A stretch of DNA of 64,000 nt from Pseudomonas sp. SLFW (GTDB lineage Bacteria; Pseudomonadota; Gammaproteobacteria; Pseudomonadales; Pseudomonadaceae). Below the pieces are notes generated by a model that did not search any database, had not been told where the DNA came from, and saw only the letters and a list, made by a program, of their open reading frames with translations. The position numbers were made by a program, and so were the translations under genes. Where the stretch lies: positions 30,538-94,537 of the forward strand of contig NZ_JAAAKW010000018.1 of assembly GCF_009905615.1 (NCBI RefSeq), given 5' to 3'. This document shows positions 33,646 to 41,907 of this stretch, one piece after another (the first letter of the stretch is position 1; the number at the start of each line of letters is the position of its first letter).

Positions 33646-34668
33646 TCAGGATCGCTGTCGGGTCGAACCGCGCACGATCAGTTGCGCTGGAAAGTCGTAC
33701 AGCCGCACTGGCTCCTGGTCCCCGCGCAGGCGATTAAGCAGGCACTCGAACGCCGTCACGCCGATGTCGTGGGTCGGTTGGGCAAGGGAGGTGATGCCGC
33801 TGCCGACCAGGGGGTACCAGTCCAGCTCGTCGAGGGCGATCAGGCCGATGTCATCGAACAGATGGCAGCCCAATGCGTGCAACTGGCGGGTCGTGCTCAG
33901 GGTTGCAACGCCGTTGCCGGTGAACAAGGCTTTGGGGCCGTGCCCCTGATCATCGAGAAAGGCGCGCAGGTGATCGCGCAGGGCAGGGCCGGTTTCACAG
34001 ACCTGGCCACGGAAGCCGCTGCGTCGGGCAAGGCCGGTCTTGAACGCGTCGACCCGCTCGACCCGCGAACTGGTGCCGTCCTGAGGTTCGGTGACCATGA
34101 GGATGTCGCGATAGCCGGTGTGGTGCAGGTGATCCAGCGCTTGCGTGACGGCATCGACGTTGTTGAGCCCGACCAGATCGCTGTCCAGTTGATCGACTTT
34201 GCGGTCCACCAACACCATCGGCAATTCGGTGTGCAACTCGCGCAATTCGTCCAGATGATGGCCGAGGGTGTTCACGATCAGTCCCTCGATGTTGTACGAG
34301 CGCAGAGCCGCGAGGTGCAGGCGTTCCTGCTCATCGTCGCGGTCGGTGTTGCACACCACCAGGCTGTAACCGTGCTTGCGGCAGGCCGTTTCGACGCCGT
34401 GCATGACAGCAATGGAATAAGGGTTGCGGATGTCGGCCACCAGCATGCCGATCAGGCGGGTGCGGCCGCGTTTCAAGCCACGGGCCATCTGGTTGGGGCG
34501 ATAGCCGAGGGTGTCGATGGCGTGTTGAATGCGCCGGGCAATGGCCTCGGACAGCAATTGCCGGTCATCGCCAATGAAGCGCGAGACGCTGGCCTTGGAA
34601 ACGCCCGCCATGTCGGCGACGTCATTCATGGTGACGCGGGCACGCGTCGGTGTCGGAATGCTGTTCAC
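33646..34668 (-). CDS. ptxS: PtxS, LacI-family repressor of 2-ketogluconate genes
   Basis: 340-residue LacI-family repressor. The HTH is at about residues 13-60 (TMNDVADMAGVSKASVSRFI) and hinge helix QMARGLKRGRT; the periplasmic-binding-like effector domain follows. It is upstream of kguEKT on the same strand, and identical operators precede both kguE and ptxS itself. In P. aeruginosa and P. putida PtxS is released by 2-ketogluconate and also affects toxA and glucose genes. A second Met (MNDVADM) is possible, but the upstream start fits the family. Confidence 0.9.
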   Translation of the reverse strand: MNSIPTPTRARVTMNDVADMAGVSKASVSRFIGDDRQLLSEAIARRIQHAIDTLGYRPNQMARGLKRGRTRLIGMLVADIRNPYSIAVMHGVETACRKHGYSLVVCNTDRDDEQERLHLAALRSYNIEGLIVNTLGHHLDELRELHTELPMVLVDRKVDQLDSDLVGLNNVDAVTQALDHLHHTGYRDILMVTEPQDGTSSRVERVDAFKTGLARRSGFRGQVCETGPALRDHLRAFLDDQGHGPKALFTGNGVATLSTTRQLHALGCHLFDDIGLIALDELDWYPLVGSGITSLAQPTHDIGVTAFECLLNRLRGDQEPVRLYDFPAQLIVRGSTRQRS

Positions 34669-34724
34669 GGCCTGACCCTTATTGGATTTATCAGCAGGCT
34701 TTTATTGTCGAGCGTGTGAGGCTC

Positions 34725-34738
34725 TGAAACCGGTTTCA
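34725..34738. promoter_or_regulatory. PtxS operator upstream of ptxS
   Basis: TGAAACCGGTTTCA, perfect palindrome, 57-70 bp upstream of the ptxS start codon; autoregulation is expected. Confidence 0.9.
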
Positions 34739-34833
34739 GGAAACACCAAAGCGAGGGGTGTCGTCAACTCGGGATCGGATGAAAGGTGGTGCTTGGGGTC
34801 GTTGGTGTCTCGATGGTGCCACGTACATCGCTA

Positions 34834-34896
34834 TCGCGAGCAAGCTCACTCCTACAATTAAAAAGCGTTCCCCTGTAGGAGTGAGCTTGCTCGCGA
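34834..34896. repeat. REP-type inverted repeat pair
   Basis: Inverted arms 34834-34856 and 34874-34896, same unit as at 1890-1976, separated by 17 bp. It lies between ptxS and the ABC permease gene. Confidence 0.85.
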
Positions 34897-34921
34897 TGAC
34901 GCCGTATCAGTCAATGTAGAG

Positions 34922-35758
34922 TCAGCCATTACCCTTGAACGTATCCCGCCACGCCAGGAGCCGCTTCTCCAGCATCGCCAACACGCCGTCGCTGATCTTG
35001 CCCAGCAGCGCCAGCACGATGATCGCGGCCAGCACGATGTCAGGCCGTGACGTCTCGCGCCCATCGCTGAGCAGATAGCCCAAGCCCTTGGTCGCGGCGA
35101 TCAGTTCGGCGGCCACCAGAAACATCCACGCCAGGCTCAACCCCGAGCGCAGCCCGGTGAACAGGCCGGGCAGGGCAGCGGGGAGAAACAGGTGAAGAAT
35201 CATCTGCCGCTGGCTGAAACGATACATCTTGCCAACTTCCACCAGCTTGCGATCAATCCCGCGAATCGCCGCCACGCCGTTGAGGTACACCGGAAAAAAC
35301 GCGCCGATGGCGATCAGCACGATTTTCGAGGTCTCGCCGATGCCCAGCCACAGCAGCAACAGCGGCACCCACGCCAGGCTCGGGATCGAGCGCAAACCCG
35401 CGAACGTGGGTTCCAGATAGGCTTCGGCCTCCCGACTCAATCCGACCCACGCTGCAAACAGCAGGGCCAGGCCCGCGCCGATGCCGAACCCGCTCAACAC
35501 CCGCAGCAGGCTGGCGCTGATGTGTTTCCACAAGGCGCCGTTGGCCAGGTCGGTCAGCGTGGTGAAAATCTCGCTGGGCGCGGGCATCTGGTACGACTGC
35601 ACCCAGCCGATGCGAACGACGATTTCCAGTAGCACCAGAATCGCCACCGGCACCACCAGCCCTTTGAGGCGCCCGGGCCAACGGTTGGGCGTGGACGCGG
35701 CGGGTGCAACCGGTGTGCCGGCTTCGGCGTTCAGCGATTCGACCTGGGAGCTGCTCAT
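34922..35758 (-). CDS. ABC transporter permease, sulfonate/nitrate/taurine (SsuC/TauC) type
   Basis: 278-residue binding-protein-dependent permease with about six TM segments. The EAA loop that contacts the ATPase is around LFLPAALPGLFTGLRSGLS. It overlaps the binding-protein gene by 4 bp, so they are coupled. No ATPase gene is found upstream or downstream in the window; an ATPase must be supplied from elsewhere or the system is incomplete. Substrate class (organosulfonate or similar) is inferred from family. Confidence 0.85.
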   Translation of the reverse strand: MSSSQVESLNAEAGTPVAPAASTPNRWPGRLKGLVVPVAILVLLEIVVRIGWVQSYQMPAPSEIFTTLTDLANGALWKHISASLLRVLSGFGIGAGLALLFAAWVGLSREAEAYLEPTFAGLRSIPSLAWVPLLLLWLGIGETSKIVLIAIGAFFPVYLNGVAAIRGIDRKLVEVGKMYRFSQRQMILHLFLPAALPGLFTGLRSGLSLAWMFLVAAELIAATKGLGYLLSDGRETSRPDIVLAAIIVLALLGKISDGVLAMLEKRLLAWRDTFKGNG

Positions 35759-36741
35759 GGCTTGGCGACGACGGCAATGCCGAAGGTCGGGTCAATCAAC
35801 TGATCGATGACCTGATCGACATTCGTGCCTTTGCGCACCAGTTCTTCCGACACCAGGATCGGCGCGGCGGCTTTGGAGGCGGTCACGTCTTTATCGGTCA
35901 ATTGCGGGCTGCTGATGTCGGTGCGGGTCAGTTGCAGCTTGGCGACGTCCAGTGGCAGGCCGGATTCGGTGGCCAGCAATTTCGCCAGCTCTTCCGGATT
36001 CTTCAGCGACCATTCGCGGGCCTGCTCGTAGGCGCTCAACACGGTCTTGATCGCCTCCGGATGCTCTTTGGCGTACGTCTCGGTCACGCTGACCACGCCG
36101 TAGCTGTTGAAGTCCTTGTTGCGATACAGCAGGCGCGAACCCGCCTGAATTTCGCTGGCGGCCATGTGCGGATCGAGACCCGCCCACGCGTCGACGTCGC
36201 CTTTCTCCAGCGCAATGCGGCCGTCCGGGTGTTGCAGGTGCAGCAGCTCCACGTCGTCTTTGGTCAGCTTCGCCTGTTGCAGCGCGCGCAAGGTGAAGAG
36301 GTACGGGTCGGTGCCTTTTGTGGCGGCGATTTTCTTGCCTTTAAGGTCAGCGACGGTTTTAAGCGTCGAATCCTTGCGCACCACCAGCGCGGTCCACTCG
36401 GCGCGGCTGTAGACGTAGACCGACTTGATCGGGCTGCCGTTGGCACGGGCCAGCACAGCGGACAGGCTGGCCGACGAGGCGAAATCAACGCCGCCGCTGT
36501 TCAAATATTCCAGCGAGCGGTTGCTGCCCTGGCTGAACACCCAACTGACCTTGGTGTTCGGCAGGGCCTTCTCCAGCCAGCCGAAATGTTTGAGCACCAG
36601 GCTTACCGGCGAGTAGTAGGCGTAATCCAGATGCACCTCGGCCGGCGGCGCTTCGGCGGCTTGGGCGAAGGGTTGCAGGGTCAGTGCCAGGGCACCGGCC
36701 AGGAGTTTCAGGGAAGTGGGCAGGCGAGGGAACGCGGTCAT
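35755..36741 (-). CDS. ABC transporter substrate-binding protein, SsuA/NrtT type
   Basis: 328-residue periplasmic binding protein. The signal peptide ends near AQAAEAPPAEV. The body is of the SsuA/TauA/ThiY family (SNRSLEYLNSGGVDFASSAS, KGTDPYLFTLRAL). First gene of a two-gene unit with the permease. Start chosen at MTAFPRLPTS, which gives a normal signal peptide; the frame extends 11 codons further without better support. It is divergent from the MFS gene at 37040. Confidence 0.85.
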   Translation of the reverse strand: MTAFPRLPTSLKLLAGALALTLQPFAQAAEAPPAEVHLDYAYYSPVSLVLKHFGWLEKALPNTKVSWVFSQGSNRSLEYLNSGGVDFASSASLSAVLARANGSPIKSVYVYSRAEWTALVVRKDSTLKTVADLKGKKIAATKGTDPYLFTLRALQQAKLTKDDVELLHLQHPDGRIALEKGDVDAWAGLDPHMAASEIQAGSRLLYRNKDFNSYGVVSVTETYAKEHPEAIKTVLSAYEQAREWSLKNPEELAKLLATESGLPLDVAKLQLTRTDISSPQLTDKDVTASKAAAPILVSEELVRKGTNVDQVIDQLIDPTFGIAVVAKP

Positions 36742-37039
36742 GATCAAGTCCAGTCGAAGGGTTTGAAGCTGCACGGGGCTGCTTATGTCGAAAACGGCAG
36801 TCAGCGCGAGTCAGCCTGCTCAAATGGAATAATGCAGGCTCTGTGCCATGAACTCATGTGCGGGCTAGCGTGGGGCGACTGGGGGCAAGAGGACATGGAC
36901 GCAGTTGCTCCATCAACAGTTTGCGGAAGCGGTGTTGCCCGAGAAACACTGTGTGAAATATCTGCATTAAACAGTTGTCAGGCTTCGGCGCGGTCTGCAT
37001 GCTGGCTTTTTTCAATTGTGTTACAGGACTTTTCTGCGC

Positions 37040-38176
37040 ATGTCTGTCCCTGCCCGAGATGCCGATGCTGCGTCACGCCGTTCGGCGACCGTTCTCAGCC
37101 TGTGCCTGCCCAGCGATGTCCTGTTGTACCTGCTGATGCCCATGAACGCCGACGCCTTTGGCATCAGTCTCGCCGAAGCGGGGGTGCTGCTGGCGGCCAA
37201 CCGGCTGGTGCGGATCTTCGGCTATGGCTACGTAGTGCGCTTCTACGCACAGCGCGGCGACCGGGCGGCGCTGACCCTGGCTTCGCTGGTGTCGATGGTC
37301 TGCGCGGTGGGCAACTCGTTCATCACCGGTTTCTGGTGGCTGCTGATTCTGCGGTTGGGCTGGGGATTGGCGTACGCGGCGTTGAACCTGTCCACCCAAG
37401 CTCTCGCAACCTCCGAACCTGCCGGCGCGGCCCGCAGGTCAGGCACCTCACGGGCGATCATCGCCATCGGCCCGATGCTCGCGCTGCCTCTGGGGGCGCT
37501 GGTAAGCATGTATTTCGGCCCTCGGGTGATCTTTCTGATACTCGCCTTCTTTTCCCTCATCGGCCTGTTCATCGCCCGAGGGCTGCCGAGCGTTCCCCAT
37601 GCGATGCCGACCGCCAACGGGCGTCGCTTCAAGGCGCCGGACAGCGTGGCCATGTGGTCCTTCATCGAAGGCGTCGCGCTGGACGGGCTGTTTATCTTCG
37701 GCCTGTCGTTGCAGGCGCAATCGGTGCTGGGTGGCAACGCAGTGTTCATCGCCGGGGTGCTGCTGGCGTTGCGTTACGTCTCGGAAATGCTCCTGAGTCC
37801 TTTAGGTGGTCGCGCCGCCGCGAGCTACGGGGCGGTGCGCATGCTGGTGGTGTTCTCGGCGCTGACGACCCTGGCGTTGACGGCCTTCGGCTTTCACTGG
37901 CTGATCATCGGCGCGGGCGGCGTGCTGATCCTGCGTGCGCTGCAATTGCCGCTGGTCACCACGCTGGTGGCCGAGCGCAATCCGGGGGTAGGGCGCGTCC
38001 AGGCACTGGCCGGAAATGCGGTCTGGCGTGACGTCGGTGCGGGCGTCGGGCCTTTGCTGGCCGGGGTGGTGCTGCCCATCGCCTCGCCGTCCTGGGTCTA
38101 CAGCCTGGCGGGGTTGGCGGTGGTGGTCAGCGCCGTGGTGTGCAGTCGCTATCGGGTTCGCGAAGTACCTGCCTGA
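37040..38176 (+). CDS. MFS transporter of unknown substrate
   Basis: 378-residue membrane protein with 11-12 hydrophobic segments and the MFS loop 2-3 region LVRIFGYGYVVRFYAQRGDR. No substrate-specific motif seen. Starts at ATG 37040, with AGGA about 11 bp upstream, divergent from the ABC binding-protein gene; 298 bp between them hold no other feature I could support. Confidence 0.75.
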   Translation: MSVPARDADAASRRSATVLSLCLPSDVLLYLLMPMNADAFGISLAEAGVLLAANRLVRIFGYGYVVRFYAQRGDRAALTLASLVSMVCAVGNSFITGFWWLLILRLGWGLAYAALNLSTQALATSEPAGAARRSGTSRAIIAIGPMLALPLGALVSMYFGPRVIFLILAFFSLIGLFIARGLPSVPHAMPTANGRRFKAPDSVAMWSFIEGVALDGLFIFGLSLQAQSVLGGNAVFIAGVLLALRYVSEMLLSPLGGRAAASYGAVRMLVVFSALTTLALTAFGFHWLIIGAGGVLILRALQLPLVTTLVAERNPGVGRVQALAGNAVWRDVGAGVGPLLAGVVLPIASPSWVYSLAGLAVVVSAVVCSRYRVREVPA

Positions 38177-38389
38177 AGGGCTTTCGAAACATCCTATTAC
38201 ATACCGTTCAGCGATTAGTCCGGTAAATCAGAGGCTTGCATGCAACCTCTGAGGTCATTTCCTATCTCATGGTCATTCTTCATACGGACATAAAGCTTCG
38301 TTAGCCTGCAGTCGCTAGCGAAATGCCAGTTCACAGGGACGTTGCTCAGGGCGCTCAGCCCTTCACGCACCACAAGAATCCAGGCCATC

Positions 38390-39070
38390 ATGACCTTTTT
38401 CAAAACCCCGGTTACTTCGACAGCCCTGCAACGCATCGCCTATTTCTTGCTGCCGATCCTGTTGATCTGCTCGGCGGTGTTCTGGTTTACCGTCGGCAGG
38501 GGCGTGCATGCGGAACCGAAGAACGGCACGCAGACGCTGGTGTTCCTGCGCCACGCGGAAAAGCCTGACATGGGCCTCGGCCAGTTGAACTGCCAGGGCC
38601 TGAACCGCGCCATCGACCTCTCTACCGTATTGCCGGATACCTTCGGCAAAGCGGACTTCATCTTCGCCGCCAACCCCAGCCGTCACGTTGAAGAAGGCGC
38701 AGGCGATCATTCCTATAGCTACTTGCGCCCTTTGATGACCGTCGGCCCGAGCGCGATCAAGCTCGGGTTGCCGATCAACATCGACTTCGCCGCCAACGAC
38801 ACCAGCGACCTCGCCGACGAGCTGATGCGCGATAAATACCACGACGCCACCATCTACACCGCCTGGTCCCACGGCTACCTGCCCGAACTGATCAACAAAG
38901 TCGCCGAAGAGGCCTCCGGCCAAGACCTCAAACTCGTCAAGGACTGGATGGGCGACGACTTTGACTCCGTCCTGGTGCTGACCCTGAAGTGGAACAACGG
39001 CAAGGCGACGTTGCAGTACGAGAACTACAAGCAGAACCTGAATGACGGCGCGGTGGGGTGCCCGACGTGA
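38390..39070 (+). CDS. Membrane-anchored histidine phosphatase family protein
   Basis: 226 residues. An N-terminal TM/signal segment (about 15-38, AYFLLPILLICSAVFWFTV) is followed by the phosphoglycerate-mutase-like motif FLRHAEKPDMG, whose His is the phospho-acceptor. A second His in AWSHGYLPEL is probably the catalytic partner. The domain likely faces the periplasm. The substrate is unknown. It is alone, 93 bp before ogt. Confidence 0.75.
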   Translation: MTFFKTPVTSTALQRIAYFLLPILLICSAVFWFTVGRGVHAEPKNGTQTLVFLRHAEKPDMGLGQLNCQGLNRAIDLSTVLPDTFGKADFIFAANPSRHVEEGAGDHSYSYLRPLMTVGPSAIKLGLPINIDFAANDTSDLADELMRDKYHDATIYTAWSHGYLPELINKVAEEASGQDLKLVKDWMGDDFDSVLVLTLKWNNGKATLQYENYKQNLNDGAVGCPT

Positions 39071-39162
39071 AGTTCCTGTCGCGAATCTGACCGCAAGATC
39101 TGGATGGTCCTCATCGCACACCCGGTTACTATGGGCGCAGTGCGAAAGACGAGGAGCCTTCC

Positions 39163-39702
39163 ATGAACTTCACTTATCGCTTCATCGATTCCCCCGTCGG
39201 CCAGTTGAAACTGGTGGCCAAGGGTGCGGCGTTGGCCGCGATTCTTTGGGAAAACGACCGCCCCAATCGCGTCCTGCTGGGGCCCATGACCGAAGCCCCC
39301 CACAGCGAAATCCTTGATCAGGCCGAACAGCAACTGGCGGAATATTTCGCGGGAACGCGTAACCGTTTCGACCTGCCGCTGGATTTCCACGGCACTGATT
39401 TCCAGAAAAAAGTCTGGCACGCCTTGCTCGCCATTCCGTTCGGCGAGACCCGCAGCTACCTGCAAATCGCCATCGAAATCGGCAACCCCGCTGCCGTGCG
39501 TGCGGTCGGGGCGGCCAATGGCAAGAACCCGATTTCTATCGTTGCGCCGTGCCATCGGGTGATCGGCAGTTCTGGCGCGCTCACCGGATTTGCCGGTGGC
39601 CTGGCGGCCAAAGAGCTGTTGCTGACCCTTGAAGGCGGGATGCCGAAATCCTCGAAAAAGAACCGCGACGAGATGGCCTCCGCCCAAGCATCGCTGTTCT
39701 AG
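39163..39702 (+). CDS. ogt: Methylated-DNA--protein-cysteine methyltransferase
   Basis: 179-residue O6-methylguanine-DNA methyltransferase that transfers the alkyl group to its own Cys130 in IVAPCHRVIG. The DNA-binding helix with the Arg finger is GNPAAVRAVGAANGKNP. Only the Ogt-type domains are present (no Ada regulatory part). The C-terminal tail KKNRDEMASAQASLF is short and variable. The ATG follows GAGGAG. Probably cytoplasmic, single gene. Confidence 0.93.
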   Translation: MNFTYRFIDSPVGQLKLVAKGAALAAILWENDRPNRVLLGPMTEAPHSEILDQAEQQLAEYFAGTRNRFDLPLDFHGTDFQKKVWHALLAIPFGETRSYLQIAIEIGNPAAVRAVGAANGKNPISIVAPCHRVIGSSGALTGFAGGLAAKELLLTLEGGMPKSSKKNRDEMASAQASLF

Positions 39703-39755
39703 ACTCAAGCGCCCTTCAACAGTGTTTTACCCGTCACCTTCACATGGAGTTGAAC

Positions 39756-40556
39756 ATGCCTGCCTCTGCCAAGACGTTCCGTGACCTGCACCACCAATCT
39801 ACCGTGCTGCGCCTGCCCAATGCCTGGGACGCCGTGAGTGCGCTGCTGTTCGAAAGCCTCGGCGCCAAAGCTATCGCCACCACCAGCGCGGGTGTGGCTT
39901 GGGCACAGGGGTATGCCGATGGGCGTGTGTTTCCGCTGGAGGCAGCCATCCATGCAGCGGCAAACATTGCGCGGGTGGTCAAGGTGCCGCTGTCGGTGGA
40001 TTTCGAGCACGGCTATTCGGACGATCCAAAGACGGTCGCTGAAAACGTCAAGCGCGTGCTGGAAGTGGGTGCCGTGGGCATCAACATTGAAGACGGTCCG
40101 GACGCACCTGACTTGCTGGCGCGCAAGATCGAAGCGATCAAAAGCATGGCGTCCAACAATGGGCTGGACGTGTTCATCAACGCCCGCACCGACGTGTACT
40201 TGGCGAATCTGGTGGCCGATGACCAGAAGGTCGAGGAGACCCTCAAACGCGGCCAGTTGTATGAAAAAGCCGGCGCCGACGGGCTGTTCGCTGCGGCGGT
40301 GGTGGATGTCGATGCGATCACGCGCATCGTTCAGGGCGTCAACCTGCCGATCAACGTGTTGGCCCGGCCAGGCCTGCCGGAGGCAGAAGGCTTGGCGAAG
40401 CTGGGGGTGCATCGCTTGAGCGCCGGTTCCAGTGTGGCGATCACCGTGTTGAGTCTGGCCGAGCAATTAGGACGTGATTTCCTCGGGGAAGGGCGTTCGG
40501 AACCGGTGACCCACAGCACCCTCAGTTACCCTCAGATTCAGGGGTGGTTTGAGTAA
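39756..40556 (+). CDS. PEP mutase / isocitrate lyase superfamily protein
   Basis: 266-residue alpha/beta barrel of the PEP mutase/isocitrate lyase superfamily. Mg/carboxylate-binding motifs are VDFEHGYSDDP and VGINIEDGP; INARTDVYLA forms another conserved strand. The catalytic KKCG loop of isocitrate lyases is absent, so it is more like carboxyvinyl-carboxyphosphonate or oxaloacetate-hydrolase relatives; the reaction is not assigned. Start at MPASAKTF because GGAG sits 6 bp upstream; an ATG at 39744 has no ribosome site. Confidence 0.82.
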   Translation: MPASAKTFRDLHHQSTVLRLPNAWDAVSALLFESLGAKAIATTSAGVAWAQGYADGRVFPLEAAIHAAANIARVVKVPLSVDFEHGYSDDPKTVAENVKRVLEVGAVGINIEDGPDAPDLLARKIEAIKSMASNNGLDVFINARTDVYLANLVADDQKVEETLKRGQLYEKAGADGLFAAAVVDVDAITRIVQGVNLPINVLARPGLPEAEGLAKLGVHRLSAGSSVAITVLSLAEQLGRDFLGEGRSEPVTHSTLSYPQIQGWFE

Positions 40557-40569
40557 TGTTTTCCCTCAG

Positions 40570-40590
40570 AAGCGCCATTCCCTGGCGCTT
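40570..40590 (+). terminator. Hairpin after the PEP-mutase-like gene
   Basis: AAGCGCCA (40570-40577) pairs with TGGCGCTT (40583-40590), 14 bp after the stop codon. No T tract follows, so termination is uncertain. Confidence 0.4.
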
Positions 40591-40654
40591 CGACTCCTCA
40601 TCGGTTGATCGACCTTTCATCCCCCGATAAACGGCGCTGGCATATGTTTCTCTT

Positions 40655-40676
40655 ATGGAGTACAAATGTACTCCAT
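40655..40676. promoter_or_regulatory. LexA2-type SOS operator over the lexA2 start
   Basis: Perfect 9-bp inverted arms ATGGAGTAC (40655-40663) and GTACTCCAT (40668-40676) around AAAT. The core AGTAC-N4-GTACT is close to the LexA2 motif of P. putida and unlike the standard CTGTAT-N4-ACAG LexA1 box. It contains the ribosome site GGAG (40657-40660) and both candidate start codons, at 40666 and 40675. Confidence 0.8.
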
Positions 40677-41283
40677 GACGAACTTATCTCCCCGACGCGC
40701 TGCCATCCTGACGTTCATCCGCGATCGCATCGCCGACAATGGCCAACCGCCGAGCCTGGCAGAAATCTCCGAAGCGTTTGGATTCGCGTCTCGCAGCGTT
40801 GCGCGCAAACATATCGTGGCGTTGACCGAAGCAGGCTTTATCGAAGTCACCGCCAATCAGGCCCGTGGCATTCGCCTGATCGACGCGACACCCCGCGTTC
40901 AAATGCTGCAAATACCGGTATTGGGTCGGGTAGCCGCAGGTGCGCCCATCGGCCCCGACCTCGATAACCCCGACACCTTTGCCCTCGACAGCCGCACCTT
41001 TCTGCGTGTGCCGGATTACCTGCTGCGAGTGAAAGGCGACTCAATGATCGAAGACGGCATTTTCGATGGCGATCTGGTGGGCATTCTGCAAAGCGCCGAC
41101 GCCCGGGACGGCCAGATCGTCGTGGCCCGACTCGATGGCGAAGTGACAATCAAACGGCTAGAGCGGGGCGATGACACATTGCGCCTGTTGCCGCGCAATC
41201 CGGCCTATGCGCCGATTGTCGTGCGTCCCGATCAGGACTTCGCCATCGAAGGCGTGTTCTGCGGCCTGGTGCGCCGGGAATGA
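40666..41283 (+). CDS. lexA2: LexA2 repressor of the imu mutagenesis operon
   Basis: 205-residue LexA-type repressor. Winged-helix DNA-binding domain at residues 1-72 (PPSLAEISEAFGFASRSVAR). Autoproteolysis site Ala91-Gly92 in GRVAAGAPIG. Catalytic Ser126 in GDSMIEDG and Lys163 in VTIKRL. As first gene of lexA2-imuA-imuB-dnaE2 it represses the operon until DNA damage triggers RecA-stimulated self-cleavage. Start ATG 40666 has GGAG 5 bp upstream; the ATG at 40675 is also possible. Confidence 0.93.
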   Translation: MYSMTNLSPRRAAILTFIRDRIADNGQPPSLAEISEAFGFASRSVARKHIVALTEAGFIEVTANQARGIRLIDATPRVQMLQIPVLGRVAAGAPIGPDLDNPDTFALDSRTFLRVPDYLLRVKGDSMIEDGIFDGDLVGILQSADARDGQIVVARLDGEVTIKRLERGDDTLRLLPRNPAYAPIVVRPDQDFAIEGVFCGLVRRE

Positions 41284-41900
41284 TGGGCGCGGTGGTCAGC
41301 CTTGACGCGCTGCTGGACGAGCGTCGGGTCTGGAAAGGGCGGGCGCAGGTCCAGCCAGTCGCGGCGCAACCCACAGGCCACCCGTTGCTCGACGCTGCGT
41401 TGCCCATTGGCGGCTGGCCCCCGGCGGCACTCACTGAAGTTCTGATCCCCGCCAATGGCAGCGGTGAGTTGCGCCTGCTGTGGCCGACCCTGGCGCGCCT
41501 GGCCAACGCGGGCGAACGCATCGTCCTGGTCGCGCCGCCGTTCGTGCCATACCCCCAGGCCTGGCAATCGGCGGGGGTCGATGTGCGTCAGCTGTCGATC
41601 ATTCAGGCCAGCGACACCGATGCCTTGTGGGCGGTGGAGCAATGCTTGCGCTCTGGCAGTTGTGGGGCGGTGCTGGCGTGGCCGGGCAAGGTCGATGACC
41701 GCGCCCTGCGTCGTTTGCAAGTGGCAGCGGAGACGGGTGAAACCCTCGCGTTCGCCTGCCGTGGTCAGCAAGCCGCCGCCAACCCTTCGCCTGCGGCCCT
41801 GCGCATCGCCATTGATGTCCAACCCCGCCAGTTGCGGGTGCTGAAGTGCCGAGGCGGGCTGGCCCCGTCATCCCCCATCCCGTTCACCACCGACGCTTGA
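41280..41900 (+). CDS. imuA: ImuA, RecA-like accessory protein of translesion mutagenesis
   Basis: 206-residue ImuA (SulA-related, RecA-fold) protein. Conserved N-terminal TGHPLLDAALPIGGWPPAAL and strand RIVLVAPPFVPY are typical. It lacks a full Walker A motif, so probably does not hydrolyse ATP like RecA. It links ImuB and DnaE2 to the damage response (known in Caulobacter and mycobacteria as ImuA/ImuA'). Starts at ATGA overlap with the lexA2 stop, or at the ATG 3 bp later; 7 bp before imuB. Confidence 0.9.
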   Translation: MMGAVVSLDALLDERRVWKGRAQVQPVAAQPTGHPLLDAALPIGGWPPAALTEVLIPANGSGELRLLWPTLARLANAGERIVLVAPPFVPYPQAWQSAGVDVRQLSIIQASDTDALWAVEQCLRSGSCGAVLAWPGKVDDRALRRLQVAAETGETLAFACRGQQAAANPSPAALRIAIDVQPRQLRVLKCRGGLAPSSPIPFTTDA

Positions 41901-41907
41901 GGTTTCC

